From JBAZQS01 sp041645075 (GTDB lineage Bacteria; Patescibacteriota; Patescibacteriia; 2-01-FULL-39-33): DNA of 64,000 nucleotides. The stretch lies in assembly GCA_041645075.1 (NCBI GenBank), contig JBAZQS010000001.1:17830-81829 (forward strand), in the 5' to 3' direction. Within the stretch, counting starts at the first letter, position 1, and each line of letters starts with the position of its first letter. Both the position numbers and the translations under genes were made by a program. The notes beneath the pieces are model-generated. The model did no database searches and was not told where the DNA came from. It saw only the letters and a list, made by a program, of their open reading frames with translations. Below are positions 59,515 to 64,000 of this stretch, in pieces.

Positions 59515-61647
59515 ATGCCCAGAAAACAACCATTGGAAAAAGTCAGAAATTTCGGCATTATCGCTCATATTGACGCCGGCAAGACCACGGTGAGTGAGCG
59601 CATTCTTTTTTATACTGGAAAAAAACATAAAATCGGCGAAGTCCATGAAGGCGAAGCCACCATGGACTGGATGGAGCAGGAACAGGAAAGGGGCATCACC
59701 ATTACTTCGGCGGCTACGACTTGCTTTTGGCCCAATGCCGATTGGCTGGGCGGCGGCGATATTCAAATTAATTTAATTGACACGCCCGGGCACGTGGATT
59801 TTACGGCCGAAGTTGAGCGCTCGCTCCGGGTGCTTGACGGCGGCGTGATTGTCTTTGACGGCGTGGCTGGCGTGGAGCCGCAGTCGGAAACGGTCTGGCG
59901 TCAGTCGGAAAAATATCATGTGCCAAAAATCGGCTTTATTAATAAAATGGACCGGATGGGCGCGGATTTTTACCATGATTTGAAAACCATTTATGAACGT
60001 TTAACGCCCTATGCCCATCCCATTCAGTTGCCGATCGGCGCGGCCGAGACCTTTAAAGGCATTATTGATTTATTTGAAATGAAAGCCCGTGTTTATTTAG
60101 ATGACTTGGGCACGAAATGGGAGGAGGGGGAAATTTCCGCCGATGAATTAGCCAGAGCCAAAAAATACCGAGCCGCGTTGATTGAGGCCATTGTGGAAAA
60201 TGACGAAGCGCTAATGGAAAAATATTTGGTGGGCCAAGAAATCCCGATTGTTGACTTAAAGAAAGCGCTTAGAAAAGCGGTCATCAACAATAAGATTGTG
60301 CCGATTTTATGCGGTTCGGCTTTAAAAAATAAGGGCGTCCAGTCATTACTTGACGCGGTGGCCGAATTTTTGCCCTCACCATTGGACGTTGAGCCGCTTG
60401 TTGGCCATGACGTCGATGACCAAACCAAAGAAATCAAAATAAATATTTCCGATGAAGCGCCCTTAGCCGGTTTGGCTTTCAAGTTGGCCACCGATTCCTT
60501 TGTCGGCAAATTAGTTTTTTTCCGGGTGTATAGCGGCGTTTTAAAATCCGGTTCTTATGTTTTAAATAATTCCACCGGCGACAAGGAAAGAGTCGGCCGA
60601 ATTTTGCGCATGCACGCCAATTCCCGCGAAGACATTGACGCCGTGTACGCGGGTGAAATCGCGGCGATTGTGGGCATTAGAAATATTACCACGGGCGATA
60701 CTTTATCGGATGTCAATTTTCCGGTTTTACTGGAAAGAATCATTTTCCCCGAGCCGGTTATTGATATCGCGGTTGAGCCGAAAACCAAGGCCGACCAGGA
60801 AAAGATGGGCTTGGCCTTGGCAAAATTGGCCGAAGAAGATCCGACTTTCCGGGTGCGCACCAATGAAGAAACCATGCAGACCATTATTTCCGGCATGGGC
60901 GAATTGCACTTGGATATTATTATTGAGCGCATGAAAAGAGAATTTAAGGTTGAGGCCAATATCGGCGCACCCCAAGTGGCTTATCGCGAAACCATTAGAA
61001 AATCAGCCGAAGCCGAAGGCAAATACATCAGGCAATCGGGCGGCCGCGGCCAATACGGCCATTGCTGGATCAGGATTGAACCGCTCAAAGAAAAGGATTT
61101 TGAATTTGTGGATGAAATTAAAGGCGGCACCATTCCCAAAGAATATATTAGGCCGATTGAAAAAGGCGTGCACGAAGCCATGGACCGAGGCGTGATTGCC
61201 GGTTATCGGTTAATTGGGGTGAGAGCCGCGGTTTATGACGGCTCGTTTCATGAAGTTGACTCTTCAGAAGCGGCTTTTAAAATCGCCGGTTCTCTGGCTT
61301 TTCAGGCGGCGGCTAAAAGAGCCGACCCGGTTATTTTAGAGCCGGTGATGAAAGTGGAAGTGGTGACGCCCGAACAATTTATGGGTGATGTGATTGGCGA
61401 TTTAAATTCACGCCGAGCCATGATAAATAATATGGCTGATAGGGGGACAGGCGCCTCGGCCCTTAAAGTTATTACCGCGGAAGTGCCATTGTCAGAAATG
61501 TTCGGCTATACGACTCAACTGCGCTCTATGAGCCAAGGCCGGGCTTCATCCAGCATGGAATTTGAAAAATATTCAGAAGTGCCGAAAAATGTGGAAGCCA
61601 AAATCGTGGAAGCCCGAGGCGGAGTAAAAGAAAAAGAGAGAAGATAA
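59515..61647 (+). CDS. fusA: Elongation factor G
   Basis: 710 residues, full length. GTPase domain with AHIDAGKTTVSERIL, DTPGHVDFTAEVERSL and NKMDRMGADF. Domains II to V follow, including SGMGELHLDII and QLRSMSQGRASSSMEF. It drives translocation on the ribosome. Followed by a terminator. Confidence 0.98.
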   Translation: MPRKQPLEKVRNFGIIAHIDAGKTTVSERILFYTGKKHKIGEVHEGEATMDWMEQEQERGITITSAATTCFWPNADWLGGGDIQINLIDTPGHVDFTAEVERSLRVLDGGVIVFDGVAGVEPQSETVWRQSEKYHVPKIGFINKMDRMGADFYHDLKTIYERLTPYAHPIQLPIGAAETFKGIIDLFEMKARVYLDDLGTKWEEGEISADELARAKKYRAALIEAIVENDEALMEKYLVGQEIPIVDLKKALRKAVINNKIVPILCGSALKNKGVQSLLDAVAEFLPSPLDVEPLVGHDVDDQTKEIKINISDEAPLAGLAFKLATDSFVGKLVFFRVYSGVLKSGSYVLNNSTGDKERVGRILRMHANSREDIDAVYAGEIAAIVGIRNITTGDTLSDVNFPVLLERIIFPEPVIDIAVEPKTKADQEKMGLALAKLAEEDPTFRVRTNEETMQTIISGMGELHLDIIIERMKREFKVEANIGAPQVAYRETIRKSAEAEGKYIRQSGGRGQYGHCWIRIEPLKEKDFEFVDEIKGGTIPKEYIRPIEKGVHEAMDRGVIAGYRLIGVRAAVYDGSFHEVDSSEAAFKIAGSLAFQAAAKRADPVILEPVMKVEVVTPEQFMGDVIGDLNSRRAMINNMADRGTGASALKVITAEVPLSEMFGYTTQLRSMSQGRASSSMEFEKYSEVPKNVEAKIVEARGGVKEKERR

Positions 61648-61653
61648 AACCAT

Positions 61654-61674
61654 AAAAACGCATTTTGCGTTTTT
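61654..61674 (+). terminator. Terminator after fusA
   Basis: AAAAACGCA (61654-61662), loop TTT, TGCGTTTTT (61666-61674). Confidence 0.8.
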
Positions 61675-61714
61675 ATTGGTGAAATGTTAATAATTTGATA
61701 ATATAGAGACCAAT

Positions 61715-62068
61715 ATGCCCAACCTCCAAAAAATTATCAATCTAATCAAAAAAACTGGGGATAAAGCCATTATTTTAGATGAAAATGGTGAGCCAAGCTA
61801 TGTTATTATGACCCTTTTTGACTATGAACGGCTTATTTTAGGCAAGGCGGGCGTAGCGGGCTTGACAGAGGATGAGTTTTTGGATAAAATTAACCGAGAT
61901 ATTGAAATTTGGAAAGAATCCAAATCAGAGCCGGAAATCGGGCATTTGCCGCTTGACCAATATGATTTTTCCCAAAAATTAGAGGAAAATGGTGATGATT
62001 ATTTTAAAAAACCTCTAAATTTAGAGGAAAAAGAAGAGGACCAATATTATTTTGAGCCGGTGGAATAG
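61715..62068 (+). CDS. Putative Phd-like small acidic protein between fusA and tuf
   Basis: 117 residues. Residues 1-40 (LQKIINLIKKTGDKAIILDE, then SYVIMTLFDYERLI) resemble the DNA-binding fold of Phd/YefM antitoxins. The rest is acidic and probably flexible (LPLDQYDFSQKLEENGDDYF). No toxin gene is next to it, so a regulator or ribosome-associated role is also possible. It has no recognised function; the family assignment is tentative. It lies between the fusA terminator and the tuf promoter. Confidence 0.6.
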   Translation: MPNLQKIINLIKKTGDKAIILDENGEPSYVIMTLFDYERLILGKAGVAGLTEDEFLDKINRDIEIWKESKSEPEIGHLPLDQYDFSQKLEENGDDYFKKPLNLEEKEEDQYYFEPVE

Positions 62069-62107
62069 CTGTGGACAACCTTATTATTAAAATTAGGCAA
62101 TAAAAAC

Positions 62108-62136
62108 TTGCAAAAATTATAAAAATAAGTTAGAAT
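62108..62136 (+). promoter_or_regulatory. Promoter of tuf
   Basis: TTGCAA (62108-62113), 17 nt, TAGAAT (62131-62136). Confidence 0.6.
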
Positions 62137-62196
62137 ACAAAGTAATTCGGATTTACAAAAAACTAATAAAAATTTCATAAAATTAATTAAATCGAT

Positions 62197-62236
62197 GAGG
62201 TCTGGCTAAAACTCGGATATAAGCTCCGAGGGCCTC
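62197..62236 (+). promoter_or_regulatory. Leader hairpin of tuf
   Basis: Outer GAGGTC (62197-62202) / GGCCTC (62231-62236) and inner CTCGG (62212-62216) / CCGAG (62226-62230). It ends 17 nt before the ATG. It may stabilise the mRNA or regulate translation. Confidence 0.45.
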
Positions 62237-62253
62237 TCAAAGGAAATACAACC

Positions 62254-63438
62254 ATGGCAGCACAATTTGAAAGAACCAAGCCACACGTTAATGTCGGTAC
62301 CATTGGTCACGTTGACCACGGCAAGACCACTTTAACCGCGGCAATTCTCAAGATTTTAAATGACCGCGGCTTTACGGCCCAGCATAAATCCGTTGACCAG
62401 ATTGACGCGGCGCCCGAAGAAAAGGCCCGCGGGATTACCATCGCGACGGCTCACGTTGAGTATGAAACGGCCAACCGGCATTATGCTCACGTTGATTGTC
62501 CGGGACACGCCGACTACATTAAAAATATGATTACCGGCGCCGCTCAAATGGACGGGGCGATTTTGGTGGTGGCCGCGACCGATGGCCCAATGCCTCAGAC
62601 CCGAGAGCATATTCTTTTGGCCAGACAAGTTGGCGTACCCAAAATTGTGGTTTTTATTAATAAGGTTGACCAGGTTGACGACCCGTCATTAATTGATTTG
62701 GTTGAGGAAGAAATCAAGGATTTATTAAACAAATATGAATTTGACGGCGCCAATACGCCGATTATCCGCGGTTCGGCCTTGAAGGCCTTAAATGGCGACG
62801 TTGAAGCCGGCGATCAAGTTATGAAATTAATGGAGGCCTTAGATACCTACATTCCCGAGCCGGTCAGAGATACCTCAAAGCCATTATTAATGCCCATTGA
62901 AGATGTGTTTTCTATTGAAGGCCGCGGCACCGTGGTGACCGGCAGAATTGAAAGGGGCATCGTCAAATTAAATGATGAAGTTGAGCTTGTTGGTTTAAGA
63001 GATACGCAAAAAACCGTGGTGACCGGCATTGAAATGTTTAATAAGAGCCTGGACGAAGGCCGGGCCGGTGATAATGCTGGAATTTTACTAAGGGGCATTA
63101 AAAAGGAAGAAGTGGAAAGAGGCCAGGTTTTAGCCAAACCGGGCAGTATTACTCCCCACCTGGAATTTGAAGCCGAGGTTTATGTTTTAAGCAAAGAGGA
63201 AGGCGGCCGACACAAGCCATTTTTTAAGGGCTATAAGCCGCAATTTTATGTCAGGACCACGGATGTGACCGGCGAGGTTGATTTGCCCGAAGGCACGGAA
63301 ATGGTTATGCCCGGCGATACGGTTAATTTGAAGGTTAAACTGGGCAAACCCGTGGCCATGGAAGAAAAGATGAAATTTGCCATTAGAGAAGGCGGCCATA
63401 CGGTCGGGGCGGGTGTTGTTACCAAAATAATTAAATAA
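62254..63438 (+). CDS. tuf: Elongation factor Tu
   Basis: 394 residues. GTIGHVDHGKTTLTAAI, DCPGHADYIKNMITGAAQMDG and NKVDQVDD form the GTPase site. Domains 2 and 3 follow, with GRGTVVTGRIERG and EGGRHKPFFKGYKPQFYVRT. It delivers aminoacyl-tRNA to the ribosome. Single copy in the window. rpsJ follows. Confidence 0.98.
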   Translation: MAAQFERTKPHVNVGTIGHVDHGKTTLTAAILKILNDRGFTAQHKSVDQIDAAPEEKARGITIATAHVEYETANRHYAHVDCPGHADYIKNMITGAAQMDGAILVVAATDGPMPQTREHILLARQVGVPKIVVFINKVDQVDDPSLIDLVEEEIKDLLNKYEFDGANTPIIRGSALKALNGDVEAGDQVMKLMEALDTYIPEPVRDTSKPLLMPIEDVFSIEGRGTVVTGRIERGIVKLNDEVELVGLRDTQKTVVTGIEMFNKSLDEGRAGDNAGILLRGIKKEEVERGQVLAKPGSITPHLEFEAEVYVLSKEEGGRHKPFFKGYKPQFYVRTTDVTGEVDLPEGTEMVMPGDTVNLKVKLGKPVAMEEKMKFAIREGGHTVGAGVVTKIIK

Positions 63439-63453
63439 AATATTATATTTGCC

Positions 63454-63476
63454 GAGGACGGGTTAAGCCCGTCCTC
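63454..63476 (+). promoter_or_regulatory. Hairpin between tuf and rpsJ
   Basis: A perfect 9-bp stem GAGGACGGG (63454-63462) / CCCGTCCTC (63468-63476) without a T run. It could be a processing or partial-termination site separating tuf from the S10 operon. Confidence 0.55.
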
Positions 63477-63501
63477 TAGCACGCATAATTGATAATTTAA
63501 A

Positions 63502-63843
63502 ATGGCCAGTAAAATTGAAAAGTCAGAAAATGACAAAGTACATCAAAGGATCAGGATAAAGATCAAGGCGTACGATCATAAGATTATTGATAGTTCCGCC
63601 AGAAAGATTATTGATACCTGCCAGAGATTCGGGGCCAAAGTCATCGGCCCCGTGCCCCTGCCGACCGAAAAGAAAAAGTACACGGTAAATCGTTCCACCT
63701 TTGTTCATAAAGATGCTCGCGACCAATTTGAAATGAGATCGCATAAACGGCTGATTGATATTATTGATCCGGACCCAAAAACCGTGGACGCCTTAATGAG
63801 CTTGAACTTGCCGGCCGGCGTGAATATAGAAATTAAAATGTAA
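63502..63843 (+). CDS. rpsJ: Small ribosomal subunit protein S10
   Basis: 113 residues. RIRIKIKAYDHKIIDSSARK, GPVPLPTEKKKYTVNRS and HKDARDQFEMRSHKRLIDII are diagnostic. The first about 14 residues (ASKIEKSENDKVHQ) extend beyond the usual start. It also serves as NusE in transcription antitermination. It would normally open the S10 operon; here it is followed by the inverted-repeat element at the window edge. Confidence 0.97.
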   Translation: MASKIEKSENDKVHQRIRIKIKAYDHKIIDSSARKIIDTCQRFGAKVIGPVPLPTEKKKYTVNRSTFVHKDARDQFEMRSHKRLIDIIDPDPKTVDALMSLNLPAGVNIEIKM

Positions 63844-63850
63844 CTTAAAT

Positions 63851-64000
63851 TGAGATAATTGCAAAACTATTTTCTATAAATTTAGGACTTTTTGAGCGAG
63901 ACAAGGAGGGCCAGCAAAATGACTTGAGCCGTAGCAGTAGCTACGGTGAAAGTCATTTTGCGCCAGCCCGACGCAGTCGCAGCCAAAAAGGACAAATTTA
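63851..64000. repeat. Terminal-inverted-repeat element, copy 2 (cut by window edge)
   Basis: The 20-nt end TGAGATAATTGCAAAACTAT (63851-63870) matches the copy-1 end in 16 of 20 positions. The body follows copy 1 in reverse orientation. Central stem GCAAAATGACTT (63914-63925) / AAGTCATTTTGC (63950-63961), with nested CCGTAGC/GCTACGG. The far end lies beyond base 64000. Confidence 0.85.

Overview
The window looks like part of a Candidate Phyla Radiation (Patescibacteria, most likely Parcubacteria-type) chromosome. The evidence is AT-leaning coding DNA, very short intergenic spaces, a single-copy set of compact housekeeping genes, and mostly weak or absent Shine-Dalgarno sites. Several genes sit 6 nt behind an extended -10 box, as expected for leaderless mRNAs. 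Two very large secreted proteins carry an N-terminal two-helix pilin-like module of the Mbov_0395 type, as commonly seen in these bacteria. An RF2 gene with a programmed frameshift, together with genes that end in TGA, shows that TGA is a stop codon here, so this is not a Gracilibacteria/SR1-type code.

Layout. 1-8.4 kb: 5' end of smpB (minus strand), an AI-2E-type permease, two membrane proteins of unknown function, glyS, an M16 peptidase, a GT4 glycosyltransferase and a YdjM-like membrane protein. 8.4-12.5 kb: an accessory-looking block with an orphan citramalate-synthase-type gene, tRNA-Leu(CAA), two near-identical tRNA-Met(CAT) genes and an initiator tRNA; one beta-helix surface protein gene lies between the two tRNA-Met copies. 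12.5-23.8 kb: parA-parB, then on the minus strand rel, topA, dprA, pth, der and an LCP protein. Among these lie a tRNA-Pro, an aberrant tRNA-like gene and several structured or palindromic intergenic elements. 24-27 kb: lepB, hisS, rpsU and a YqeY-like gene. 27-45.1 kb: a surface-protein locus encoding proteins of 1163 and 4092 residues plus two anchored TSP3-repeat proteins. 45.2-57.4 kb: ybeY, ftsA, ftsZ, the anaerobic ribonucleotide reductase operon, prfB, comEC in two pieces, a receiver protein, ndk and rpmB. 57.6-64 kb: an M50 protease and the str operon (rpsL, rpsG, fusA, a 117-aa gene, tuf, rpsJ).

Most notable. The class III ribonucleotide reductase appears to need two assembly steps. 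The large NrdD chain (48498-51761) is interrupted at its MCCRL active-site motif by a 405-residue LAGLIDADG intein. Its C-terminal glycyl-radical domain is absent and is instead encoded as a separate 53-aa gene (51795-51956), 7 nt upstream of the activase gene nrdG. Other points of interest are a 179-bp terminal-inverted-repeat element present in two copies with compensatory stem changes, a tRNA-like gene with a 32-nt insert where the anticodon loop should be, a nearby three-way-junction fold, a beta-helix module shared between a free-standing gene and the end of the 4092-aa protein, and palindromic repeats inserted in frame in parB and comEC.

How the genes fit together. The set covers translation (ribosomal proteins, EF-G, EF-Tu, RF2, GlyRS, HisRS, SmpB, Pth, Der, YbeY), division and segregation (FtsA, FtsZ, ParAB), the stringent response, anaerobic dNTP synthesis, protein export and the envelope (LepB, LCP), and DNA uptake (ComEC parts, DprA). 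This agrees with a small, anaerobic, host- or surface-associated cell that takes up DNA. All functional calls are by eye; no database search was run.
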